From: Amaranthus tricolor
Lineage: Eukaryota > Streptophyta > Magnoliopsida > Caryophyllales > Amaranthaceae
NCBI RefSeq assembly: GCF_026212465.1
Contig: NC_080051.1
Coordinates: forward strand, 1,327,001 to 1,391,000
DNA length: 64,000 nt
Direction of reading: 5' to 3'
Of this stretch, positions 29,686 to 43,054 are shown piece after piece. Position numbers and translations under genes: made by a program. The notes beneath the pieces are model-generated. The model worked only from the letters and a program-made list of their open reading frames with translations. It was not told the origin of the DNA and searched no databases. Each line of letters opens with the position of its first letter. Within the stretch, counting starts at the first letter, position 1.

Positions 29686-32600
29686 TGATCAAAGAAGAAT
29701 GAACGATGAAGAATGAACAAGGATCAATGATCAATGAAGAATGAACGATGAAGAATGAACAAGGAGTAATGGTCAATGACGAATGAACGATGAAGAATGA
29801 ACAAGGATCAATGATCAATGACGAATGAACGATGAAGAATGAACAAGGATCAATGATCAATGAAGAATGAACAAGGATCAATGATCAATGACGAATAAAC
29901 GATGAAGAATGAACAAGGATCAATGATCAATGACGAATGAACGATGAAGAATGAACAAGGATCAATGATCAATGAAGAATGAACAAGGATCAATGATCAA
30001 AGAAGAATGAACGATGAAGAATGAACAAGGATCAATGATCAATGAAGAATGAACGATGAAGAATGAACAAGGATTAATGGTCAATGACGAATGAACGATG
30101 AAGAATGAACAAGGATCAATGATCAATGAAGAATAAACGATGAAGAATGAACAAGGATTAATGGTCAATGACGAATGAACGATGAAGAATGAACAAGGAT
30201 CAATGATCAATGACGAATGAACGATGAAGAATGAACAAGGATCAATGATCAATGAAGAATGAACGATGAAGAATGAACAAGGATCAATGATGAATGAAGA
30301 ATGAACGATTAAGAATGAACAAGGATTAATGGTCAATGACGAATGAACGATGAAGAATGAACAAGGATCAATGATCAATGACGAATGAACGATGAAGAAG
30401 AACAAGGATCAATGATCAATGAAGAATGAACGATGAAGAATGAACAAGGATTAATGGTCAATGACGAATGAACGATGAAGAATGAACAAGGATCAATGAT
30501 CAATGAAGAATGAACGATGAAGAATGAACAAGGATCAATGATAAATGAAAAATGAACGATGAAGAATGAATAAGGATCAATGATCAATGACGAATGAATG
30601 ATGAAGAATGAACAAGGATCAATGATCAATGAAGAATGAACGATGAAGAATGAACAAGGAGTAATGGTCAATGACGAATGAACGATGAAGAATGAACAAG
30701 GATCAATGATCAATGACGAATGAACGATGAAGAATGAACAAGGATCAATGATCAATGAAGAATGAACGATGAAGAATGAACAAGGATCAATGATCAATGA
30801 AGAATGAACGATGAAGAATGAACAAGGAACAATGATCAATGAAGAATGATCGATGAAGAATGAACAAGGATTAATGGTCAATGACGAATGAACGATGAAG
30901 AATGAATAAGGATCAATGGTCAATGAAGAATGAACGATGAAGAATGAACAAGGATCAATGATCAATGAATAATGAACAAGGATCAATGATCAATGACGAA
31001 TGAACGATGAAGAATGAACAAGGATCAATGATCAATGACGAATGAACAAGGATCAACGATCAAAGAAGAATGAACGATGAAGAATGAACAAGGATCAATG
31101 ATCAATGAAGAATGAACGATGAAGAATGAACAAGGATAAATGATCAATGAAGAATGAACGATGAAGAATGAACAAGGAATAATGGTCAATGACGAATGAA
31201 CGATGAAGAATGAACAAGGATCAATGATCAATGACGAATGAACGATGAAGAATGAACAAGGATCAATGATCAATGAAGAATGAACAAGGATCAATGATCA
31301 AAGAAGAATGAACGATGAAGAATGAACAAGTATCAATGATCAATGAAGAATGAACGATGAAGAATGAACAAGGATTAATGGTCAATGACGAATGAACGAT
31401 GAAGAATGAACAAGGATCAATGATCAATGAAGAATGAACGATGAAGAATGAACAAGGATTAATGGTCAATGACGAATGAATGATGAAGAATGAACAAGGA
31501 TCAATGATCAATGACGAATGAACGATGAAGAATGAACAAGGATCAATGATCAATGACGAATGAACGATGAACAATGAACAAGGATCAATGATCAATGAAG
31601 AATGAACGATGAAGATTGAACAAGGAGTAATGGTCAATGACGAATGAACGATGAAGAATGAACAAGGATCAATGATCAATGACGAATGAACGATGAAGAA
31701 TGAACAAGGATCAATGATCAATGAAGAATGAACGATGAAGAATGAACAAGGATCAATTCTCAATGAAGAATGAACGATGAAGAATGAACAAGGAACAATG
31801 ATCAATGAAGAATGAACGATGAAGAATGATCAAGGATTAATGGTCAATGACGAATGAACGATGAAGAATGAACAAGGATCAATGATCAATGAAGAATGAA
31901 CGATGAAGAATGAACAAGGATAAATAATCAATGAAGAATGAACAAGGATTAATGGTCAATGACGAATGAACGATGAAGAATGAACAAGGATCAATGAACA
32001 ATGAAGAATGAACGATGAAGAATGAACAAGGATTAATGGTCAATGACAAATGAACGATGAAGAATGAACAAGGATCAATGATCAATGACGAATGAACGAT
32101 GAAGAATGAACAAGGATCAATGATCAATGACGAATGAACGATGAAGAATGAACAAGGATCAATGATCAATGAAGAATGAACAAGGATCAATGATCAAAGA
32201 AGAATGAACGATGAAGAATGAACAAGGTACAATGATCAATGAAGAATGAACGATGAAGAATGAACAAGGAGTAATGGTCAATGACGAATGAACGATGAAG
32301 AATGAACAAGGATCAATGATCAATGACGAATGAACGATGAAGAATGAACAAGGATCAATGATCAATGAAGAATGAACAAGGATCAATGATCAATGACGAA
32401 TAAACGATGAAGAATGAACAAGGATCAATGATCAATGAAGAATGAACAAGGATCAATGGGCAATGACGAATGAACGATGAAGAATGAACAAGGATCAATG
32501 ATCAATGAAGAATGAACGATGAAGAATGAACAAGGATTAATGGTCAATGACGAATGAACGATGAAGAATGAACAAGGATCAATGATCAATGAAGAATGAA

Positions 32601-35600
32601 CGATGAAGAATGAACAAGGATTAATGGTCAATGACGAATGAACGATAAAGAATGAACAAGGATCAATGATCAATGACGAATGAACGATGAAGAATGAACA
32701 AGGATCAATGATCAATGAAGAATGAACGATGAAGAATGAACAAGGATCAATGATGAATGAAGAATGAACGATTAAGAATGAACAAGGATTAATGGTCAAT
32801 GACGAATGAACGATGAAGAATGAACAAGGATCAATGATCAATGACGAATGAACGATGAAGAAGAACAAGGATCAATGATCAATGAAGAATGAACGATGAA
32901 GAATGAACAAGGATTAATGGTCAATGACGAATGAACGATGAAGAATGAACAAGGATCAATGATCAATGAAGAATGAACGATGAAGAATGAACAAGGATCA
33001 ATGATAAATGAAAAATGAACGATGAAGAATGAATAAGGATCAATGATCAATGACGAATGAACGATGAAGAATGAACAAGGATCAATGATCAATGAAGAAT
33101 GAACGATGAAGAATGAACAAGAAGTAATGGTCAATGACGAATGAACGATGAAGAATGAACAAGGATCAATGATCAATGACGAATGAACGATGAAGAATGA
33201 ACAAGGATCAATGATCAATGAAGAATGAACGATGAAGAATGAACAAGGATCAATGATCAATGAAGAATGAACGATGAAGAATGAACAAGGAACAATGATC
33301 AATGAAGAATGATCGATGAAGAATGAACAAGGATTGATGGTCAATGACGAATGAACGATGAAGAATGAACATGGATCAATGGTCAATGAAGAATGAACGA
33401 TGAAGAATGAACAAGGATCAATGATCAATGAAGAATGAACAAGGATCAATGATCAATGACGAATGAACGATGAAGAATGAACAAGGATCAATGATCAATG
33501 AAGAATGAACAAGGATCAATGGTCAATGACGAATGAACGATGAAGAATGAACAAGGATCAATGATCAATGACGAATAAACGATGAAGAATGAACAAGGAT
33601 CAATGATCAATGACGAATGAACGATGAAGAATGAACAAGGATCAATGATCAATGAAGAATGAACAAGGATCAATGATCAAAGAAGAATGAACGATGAAGA
33701 ATGAACAAGGATCAATGATCAATGAAGAATGAACGATGAAGAATGAACAAGGATCAATGATCAATGAAGAATGAACGATGAAGAATGAACAAGGAATAAT
33801 GGTCAATGACGAATGAACGATGAAGAATAAACAAGGATCAATGATCAATGACGAATGAACGATGAAGAATGAACAAGGATCAATGATCAATGAAAAATGA
33901 ACAAGGATCAATGATCAAAGAAGAATGAACGATGAAGAATGAACAAGGATCAATGATCAATGAAGAATGAACGATGAAGAATGAACAAGGATTAATGGTC
34001 AATGACGAATGAACGATGAAGAATGAACAAGGATCAATGATCAATGAAGAATGAACGATGAAGAATGAACAAGGATTAATGGTCAATGACGAATGAATGA
34101 TGAAGAATGAACAAGGATCAATGATCAATGACGAATGAACGATGAAGAATGAACAAGGATCAATGATCAATGACGAATGAACGATGAAGAATGAACAAGG
34201 ATCAATGATCAATGAAGAATGAACGATGAAGAATGAACAAGGATCAATGATCAATGAAGAATGAAAGATGAAGAATGAACAAGGATCAATTCTCAATGAA
34301 GAATGAACGATGAAGAATGAACAAGGAACAATGATCAATGAAGAATGAACGATGAAGAATGAACAAGGATTAATGGTCAATGACGAATGAACGATGAAGA
34401 ATGAACAAGGATCAATGATCAATGAAGAATGAACGATGAAGAATGAACAAGGATCAATAATCAATGAAGAATGAACGATGAAGAATGAACAAGGATTAAT
34501 GGTCAATGACGAATGAACGATGAAGAATGAACAAGGATCAATGAACAATGAAGAATGAACGATGAAGAATGAACAAGGATTAATGGTCAATGACGAATGA
34601 ACGATGAAGAATGAACAAGGATCAATGATCAATGACGAATGAACGATGAAGAATGAACAAGGATCAATGATCAATGACGAATGAACGATGAAGAATGAAC
34701 AAGGATCAATGATCAATGAAGAATGAACAAGGATCAATGATCAAAGAAGAATGAACGATGAGGAATGAACAAGGATCAATGATCAATGAAGAATGAACGA
34801 TGAAGAATGAACAAGGAGTAATGGTCAATGACGAATGAACGATGAAGAATGAACAAGGATCAATGATCAATGACGAATGAACGATGAAGAATGAACAAGG
34901 ATCAATGATCAATGAAGAATGAACAAGGATCAATGATCAATGACGAATAAACGATGAAGAATGAACAAGGATCAATGATCAATGAAGAATGAACAAGGAT
35001 CAATGGTCAATGACGAATGAACGATGAAGAATGAACAAGGATCAATGATCAATGAAGAATGAACGATGAAGAATGAACAAGGATTAATGGTCAATGACGA
35101 ATGAACGATGAAGAATGAACAAGTATCAATGATCAATGAAGAATGAACGATGAAGAATGAACAAGGATTAATGGTCAATGACGAATGAACGATGAAGAAT
35201 GAACAAGGATCAATGATCAATGACGAATGAACGATGAAGAATGAACAAGGATCAATGATCAATGAAGAATGAACGATGAAGAATGAACAAGGATCAATGA
35301 TGAATGAAGAATGAACGATTAAGAATGAACAAGGATTAATGGTCAATGACGAATGAACGATGAAGAATGAACAAGGATCAATGATCAATGACGAATGAAC
35401 GATGAAGAAGAACAAGGATCAATGATCAATGAAGAATGAACGATGAAGAATGAACAAGGATCAATGATAAATGAAAAATGAATGATGAAGAATGAATAAG
35501 GATCAATGATCAATGACGAATGAACGATAAAGAATGAACAAGGATCAATGATCAATGAAGAATGAACGATGAAGAATGAACAAGGATTAATGGTCAATGA

Positions 35601-37979
35601 CGAATGAACGATGAAGAATGAACAAGGATCAATGATCAATGACGAATGAACGATGAAGAATGAACAAGGATCAATGATCAATGAAGAATGAACAAGGATC
35701 AATGATCAATGACGAATGAACGATGAAGAATGAACAAGGATCAATGATCAATGAAGAATGAACAAGGATCAATGGTCAATGACGAATGAACGATGAAGAA
35801 CGAACAAGGATCAATGATCAATGAAGAATGAACGATGAAGAATGAACAAGGATTAATGATCAATGACGAATGAACGATGAAGAATGAACAAGGATCAATG
35901 ATCAATGAAGAATGAACAAGGATCAATGATCAAAGAAGAATGAACGATGAAGAATGAACAAGGATCAATGATCAATGAAGAATGAACGATGAAGAATGAA
36001 CAATGAGTAATGGTCAATGACGAATGAACGATGAAGAATGAACAAGGATCAATGATCAATGACGAATGAACGATGAAGAATGAACAAGGATCAATGATCA
36101 ATGAAGAATGAACAAGGATCAATGACCAATGACGAATGAACGATGAAGAATGAACAAGGATAAATGATCAATGAAGAATGAACAAGGATCAATGATCAAT
36201 GACGAATGAACGATGAAGAATGAACAAGGATCAATGATCAATGAAGAATGAACAAGGATTAATGGTCAATGACGAATGAACGATGAAGAATGAACAAGGA
36301 TTAATGATCAATGACGAATGAACGATGAAGAATGAACAAGGATCAATGATCAATGACGAATGAACGATGAAGAATGAACAAGGATCAATGATCAATGAAG
36401 AATGAACAAGGATCAATGATCAAAGAAGAATGAACGATGAAGAATGAACAAGGATAAATGATCAATGAAGAATGAACGATGAAGAATGAACAAGGATTAA
36501 TGGTCAACGACGAATGAACGATGAAGAATGAACAAGGATCAATGATCAATGACGAATGAACGATGAAGAATGAACAAGGATCAATTATCAATGACGAATG
36601 AACGATGAAGAATGAACAAGGATCAATGATCAATGAAGAATGAACAAGGATCAATGATCAAAGAAGAATGAACGATGAAGAATGAACAAGGATCAATGAT
36701 CAATGAAGAATGAACGATGAAGAATGAACAAGGATTAATGGTCAATGACGAATGAACGATGAAGAATGAACAAGGATCAATGATCGATGAAGAATGAACA
36801 AGGATTAATGGTCAATGACGAATGAACGATGAAGAATGAACAAGGATCAATGATCAATGACGAATGAACGATGAAGAATGAACAAGGATCAATGATCAAT
36901 GACGAATGAACGATGAAGAATGAACAAGGATCAATGATCATTGAAGAATGAACAAGGATCAATGATCAAAGAAGAATGAACGACGAAGAATGAACAAGGT
37001 TCAATGATCAATGAAGAATGAACGATGAAGAATGAACAAGGATTAATGGTCAATGACGAATGAACGATGAAGAATGAACAAGGATCAATGATCAATGAAG
37101 AATGAACGATGAAGAATGAACAAGGATTAATGGTCAATGACGAATGAACGATGAAGAATGAACAAGGATCAATGATCAATGAAGAATGAACGATGAAGAA
37201 TGAACAAGGATCAATGATAAATGAAGAATGAACGATGAAGAATGAATAAGGATCAATGATCAATGACGAATGAACGATGAAGAATGAACAAGGATCAATG
37301 ATCATTGAAGAATGAAAGATGAAGAATGAACAAGGAGTAATGGTCAATGACGAATGAACGATGAAGAATGAACAAGGATCAATGATCAATGACGAATGAA
37401 CGATGAAGAATGAACAAGGATCAATGATCAATGACGAATGAACGATGAAGAATGAACAAGGATCAATGATCAATGACGAATGAACGATGAAGAATGAACA
37501 AGGATCAATGATCAATGACGAATGAACGATGAAGAATGAACAAGGATCAATGATCAATGAAGAATGAACAAGGATCAATGATCAAAGAAGAATGAACGAT
37601 GAAGAATGAACAAGGATCAATGATCAATGAAGAATGAACGATGAAGAATGAACAAGGATCAATGATCAATGAAGAATGAACGATGAAGAATGAACAAGGA
37701 ATAATGGTCAATGACGAATGAACGATGAAGAATAAACAAGGATCAATGATCAATGACGAATGAACGATGAAGAATGAACAAGGATCAATGATCAATGAAG
37801 AATGAACAAGGATCAATGATCAAAGAAGAATGAACGATAAGAATGAACAAGGATCAATGATCAATGAAGAATGAACGATGAAGAATGAACAAGGATTAAT
37901 GGTCAATGACGAATGAACGATGAAGAATGAACAAGGATCAATGATCAATGAAGAATGAACGATGAAGAATGAACAAGGA

Positions 37980-38080
37980 TTAATTCCTATTAAGAAATGA
38001 CTTCTAAATTAATTCCTATTAAGAATCAAACTCTTTCGGTCAAATTGTGCATTTATTAAATTGCATTTAGAAATCAAAGA
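37980..38080 (+). other. Patchwork of viral fragments inside the satellite
   Basis: About 100 bp of non-satellite DNA built from four pieces, each matching the pararetrovirus in this window in the same orientation. 37980-37996 matches 49434-49450. 37992-38044 matches 49417-49469 over 53 bases without mismatch. 38043-38068 matches the viral leader at 45964-45989. 38063-38080 matches 49532-49549. The joins overlap by short microhomologies (AAGAA, AA, GCATTT), and entry from the satellite uses ATTAAT. The next satellite unit, 38084-38103, is an unusual variant found again at 45742-45761 beside the viral junction. The insert is not a gene. It looks like filler made by template switching or microhomology-mediated repair. 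Confidence 0.9.
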
Positions 38081-38245
38081 ATGAACAAGGATCAAAATCA
38101 GAACTTTTCAATGAAGAATGAACGATGAAGAATGAACAAGGATCAATGATCAATGAAGAATGAACGATGAAGAATGAACAAGGAACAAGGATCAATGAAG
38201 AATGAACGATGAAGAATGAACAAGGATTAATGGTCAATGACGAAT

Positions 38246-41200
38246 GAACGATGAAGAATGAACAAGGATCAATTATCAATGACGAATGAACGATGAAGAA
38301 TGAACAAGGATCAATGATCAATGAAGAATGAACAAGGATCAATGATCAAAGAAGAATGAACGATGAAGAATGAACAAGGATCAATGATCAATGAAGAATG
38401 AACGATGAAGAATGAACAAGGATTAATGGTCAATGACGAATGAACGATGAAGAATGAACAAGGATCAATGATCGATGAAGAATGAACAAGGATTAATGGT
38501 CAATGACGAATGAACGATGAAGAATGAACAAGGATCAATGATCAATGACGAATGAACGATGAAGAATGAACAAGGATCAATGATCAATGACGAATGAACG
38601 ATGAAGAATGAACAAGGATCAATGATCATTGAAGAATGAACAACGATCAATGATCAAAGAAGAATGAACGACGAAGAATGAACAAGGTTCAATGATCAAT
38701 GAAGAATGAACGATGAAGAATGAACAAGGATTAATGGTCAATGACGAATGAACGATGAAGAATGAACAAGGATCAATGATCAATGAAGAATGAACGATGA
38801 AGAATGAACAAGGATTAATGGTCAATGACGAATGAACGATGATGAATGAACAAGGATCAATGATCAATGAAGAATGAACGATGAAGAATGAACAAGGATC
38901 AATGATAAATGAAGAATGAACGATGAAGAATGAATAAGGATCAATGATCAATGACGAATGAACGATGAAGAATGAACAAGGATCAATGATCAATGAAGAA
39001 TGAAAGATGAAGAATGAACAAGGAGTAATGGTCAATGACGAATGAACGATGAAGAATGAACAAGGATCAATGATCAATGACGAATGAACGATGAAGAATG
39101 AACAAGGATCAATGATCAATGAAGAATGAACAAGGATCAATGGTCAATGACGAATGAACGATGAAGAACGAACAAGGATCAATGATCAATGACGAATGAA
39201 CGATGAAGAATGAACAAGGATCAATGATCAATGACGAATGAACGATGAAGAATGAACAAGGATCAATGATCAATGAAGAATGAACAAGGATCAATGATCA
39301 AAGAAGAATGAACGATGAAGAATGAACAAGGATAAATGATCAATGAAGAATGAACGATGAAGAATGAACAAGGATTAATGGTCAACGACGAATGAACGAT
39401 GAAGAATGAACAAGGATCAATGATCAATGACGAATGAACGATGAAGAATGAACAAGGATCAATTATCAATGACGAATGAACGATGAAGAATGAACAAGGA
39501 TCAATGATCAATGAAGAATGAACAAGGATCAATGATCAAAGAAGAATGAACGATGAAGAATGAACAAGGATCAATGATCAATGAAGAATGAACGATGAAG
39601 AATGAACAAGGATTAATGGTCAATGACGAATGAACGATGAAGAATGAACAAGGATCAATGATCGATGAAGAATGAACAAGGATTAATGGTCAATGACGAA
39701 TGAACGATGAAGAATGAACAAGGATCAATGATCAATGACGAATGAACGATGAAGAATGAACAAGGATCAATGATCATTGAAGAATGAACAAGGATCAATG
39801 ATCAAAGAAGAATGAACGACGAAGAATGAACAAGGTTCAATGATCAATGAAGAATGAACGATGAAGAATGAACAAGGATTAATGGTCAATGACGAATGAA
39901 CGATGAAGAATGAACAAGGATCAATGATCAATGAAGAATGAACGATGAAGAATGAACAAGGATTAATGGTCAATGACGAATGAACGATGAAGAATGAACA
40001 AGGATCAATGATCAATGAAGAATGAACGATGAAGAATGAACAAGGATCAATGATAAATGAAGAATGAACGATGAAGAATGAATAAGGATCAATGATCAAT
40101 GACGAATGAACGATGAAGAATGAACAAGGATCAATGATCAATGAAGAATGAAAGATGAAGAATGAACAAGGAGTAATGGTCAATGACGAATGAACGATGA
40201 ATAATGAACAAGGATCAATGATCAATGACGAATGAACTATGAAGAATGAACAAGGATCAATGATCAATGACGAATGAACGATGAAGAATGAACAAGGATC
40301 AATGATCAATGACGAATGAACGATGAAGAATGAACAAGGATCAATGATCAATGACGAATGAACGATGAAGAATGAACAAGGATCAATGATCAATGAAGAA
40401 TGAACAAGGATCAATGATCAAAGAAGAATGAACGATGAAGAATGAACAAGGATCAATGATCAATGAAGAATGAACGATGAAGAATGAACAAGGAGTAATG
40501 GTCAATGACGAATGAACGATGAAGAATAAACAAGGATCAATGATCAATGACGAATGAACGATGAAGAATGAACAAGGATCAATGATCAATGAAGAATGAA
40601 CAAGGATCAATGGTCAATGACGAATGAACGATGAAGAATGAACAAGGATCAATGATCAATGACGAATGAACGATGAAGAATGAACAAGGATCAATGATCA
40701 ATGAAGAATGAACAAGGATCAATGATTAATGACGAATGAACGATGAAGAATGAACAAGGATCAATGATCAATGAAGAATGAACAAGGATCAATGGTCAAT
40801 GACGAATGAACGATGAAGAATGAACAAGGATCAATGATCAATGACGAATGAACGATGAAGAATGAACAAGGATCAATGATCAATGACGAATGAACGATGA
40901 AGAATGAACAAGGATCAATGATCAATGAAGAATGAACAAGGATCAATGATCAAAGAAGAATGAACGATGAAGAATGAACAAGGATCAATGATCAATGAAG
41001 AATGAACGATGAAGAATGAACAAGGAGTAATGGTCAATGACGAATGAACGATGAAGAATGAACAAGGATCAATGATCAATGACGAATGAACGATGAAGAA
41101 TGAACAAGGATCAATGATCAATGAAGAATGAACAAGGATCAATGATCAATGACGAATGAACGATGAAGAATGAACAAGGATCAATGATCAATGAAGAATG

Positions 41201-43054
41201 AACAAGGATCAATGGTCAATGACGAATGAACGATGAAGAATGAACAAGGATCAATGATCAAAGAAGAATGAACGATGAAGAATGAACAAGGATCAATGAT
41301 CAATGAAGAATGAACGATGAAGAATGAACAAGGATCAATGATCAATGACGAATGAACGATGAAGAATGAACCCTTCAATGATCATTGACGAATGAACGAT
41401 GAAGAATGAACAAGGATCAATGATCAATGAAGAATGAACAAGGATCAATGATCAAAGAAGAATGAACGATGAAGAATGAACAAGGATCAATGATCAATGA
41501 AGAATGAACGATGAAGAATGAACAAGGATTAATGGTCAATGACGAATGAACGATGAAGAATGAACAAGGATCAATGATCAATCAAGAATGAACGATGAAG
41601 AATGAACAAGGATTAATGGTCAATGACGAATGAACGATGAAGAATGAACAAGGATCAATGATCAATGAAGAATGAACGATGAAGAATGAACAAGGATTAA
41701 TGGTCAATGACGAATGAACGATGAAGAATAAACAAGGATCAATGATCAATGACGAATGAACGATGAAGAATGAACAAGGATCAATGATCAATGACGAATG
41801 AACGATGAAGAATGAACAAGGATCAATGATCATTGAAGAATGAACAAGGATCAATGATCAAAGAAGAATGAACGACGAAGAATGAACAAGGTTCAATGAT
41901 CAATGAAGAATGAACGCTGAAGAATGAACAAGGATTAATGGTCAATGACGAATGAACGATGAAGAATGAACAAGGATCAATGATCAATGAAGAATGAACG
42001 ATGAAGAATGAACAAGGATTAATGGTGAATGACGAATGAACGATGAAGAATGAACAAGGATCAATGATCAATGAAGAATGAACGATGAAGAATGAACAAG
42101 GATCAATGATAAATGAAGAATGAACGATGAAGAATGAACAAGGAGTAATGGTCAATGACGAATGAACGATGAAGAATGAACAAGGATCAATGATCAATGA
42201 AGAATGAAAGATGAAGAATGAACAAGGAGTAATGGTCAATGACGAATGAACGATGAAGAATGAACAAGGATCAATGATCAATGACGAATGAACGATGAAG
42301 AATGAACAAGGATCAATGATCAATGAAGAATGAACGATGAAGAATGAACAAGGATCAATGATCAATGAAGAATGAACGATGAAGAATGAACAAGGAACAA
42401 TGATCAATGAAGAATGATCGATGAAGAATGAACAAGGATTAATGGTCAATGACGAATGAACGATGAAGAATGAACAAGGATCAATGCTCAATGAAGAATG
42501 AACGATGAAGAATGAACAAGGATCAATGATCAATGAAGAATGAACGATGAAGAATGAACAAGGATTAATGGTCAATGACGAATGAACGATGAAGAATGAA
42601 CAAGGATCAATGATCAATGAAGAATGAACAAGGATCAATGATCAATGACGAATGAACGATGAAGAATGAACAAGGATCAATGATCAATGAAGAATGAACA
42701 AGGATCAATGGTCAATGACGAATGAACGATGAAGAATGAACAAGGATCAATGATCAAAGAAGAATGAACGATGAAGAATGAACAAGGATCAATGATCAAT
42801 GAAGAATGAACGATGAAGAATGAACAAGGATCAATGATCAATGACGAATGAACGATGAAGAATGAACAAGGATCAATGATCATTGACGAATGAACGATGA
42901 AGAATGAACAAGGATCAATGATCAATGAAGAATGAACAAGGATCAATGATCAAAGAAGAATGAACGATGAAGAATGAACAAGGATCAATGATCAATGAAG
43001 AATGAACGATGAAGAATGAACAAGGATTAATGGTCAATGACGAATGAACGATGA
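38246..43054. repeat. Left copy of a long duplication that brackets the virus
   Basis: This block recurs at about 59192-64000 with an offset of 20946 bp. The unit order is the same, including the rare GAACCCTTCAATG unit (about 41369 and 62315) and the GAACGCTGAAG unit (41917 and 62863). The few differences I saw include GATGATGAATG near 38838 against GATGAAGAATG near 59784, and GATGAAGAATG at 42001 against GATGAAAAATG at 62947. The right copy runs to the window edge, so the true length is unknown. The left boundary is within about 200 bp of the viral patchwork insert. Confidence 0.8.

Larger units (their letters stand above)
1..37979. repeat. 42-bp satellite array, left block
   Basis: Uninterrupted tandem repeat. 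The usual unit is 42 bp on the + strand, made of three related 14-mers: GAATGAACGATGAA, then GAATGAACAAGGAT, then CAATGATCAATGAA. Each 14-mer is two heptamers of the NAATGAN type, so the basic period is 7 bp. Common variant units carry TTAATGGTCAATGAC, GTAATGGTCAATGAC, TCAATTCTCAATGAA or ACAATGATCAATGAA in the third part. Units of 28 bp lacking the GAATGAACGATGAA part are scattered through the array. The + strand of the consensus is 74% purine (21 A, 10 G of 42). There is no host gene here. The minus strand reads open as an endless 14-residue repeat only because 42 is a multiple of three and the unit has no stop in that frame. The array continues beyond base 1. Confidence 0.97.

Noticed and set aside
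1..37979. Telomeric or interstitial telomere repeat because of the 7-bp period
   Set aside because: The heptamers are of the NAATGAN type and do not match TTTAGGG or its complement.
38101..38111. A fifth viral fragment (GAACTTTTCAA, matching 46211-46221) next to the patchwork
   Set aside because: Eleven bases in AT-rich DNA are too short to exclude chance, although the position is suggestive.
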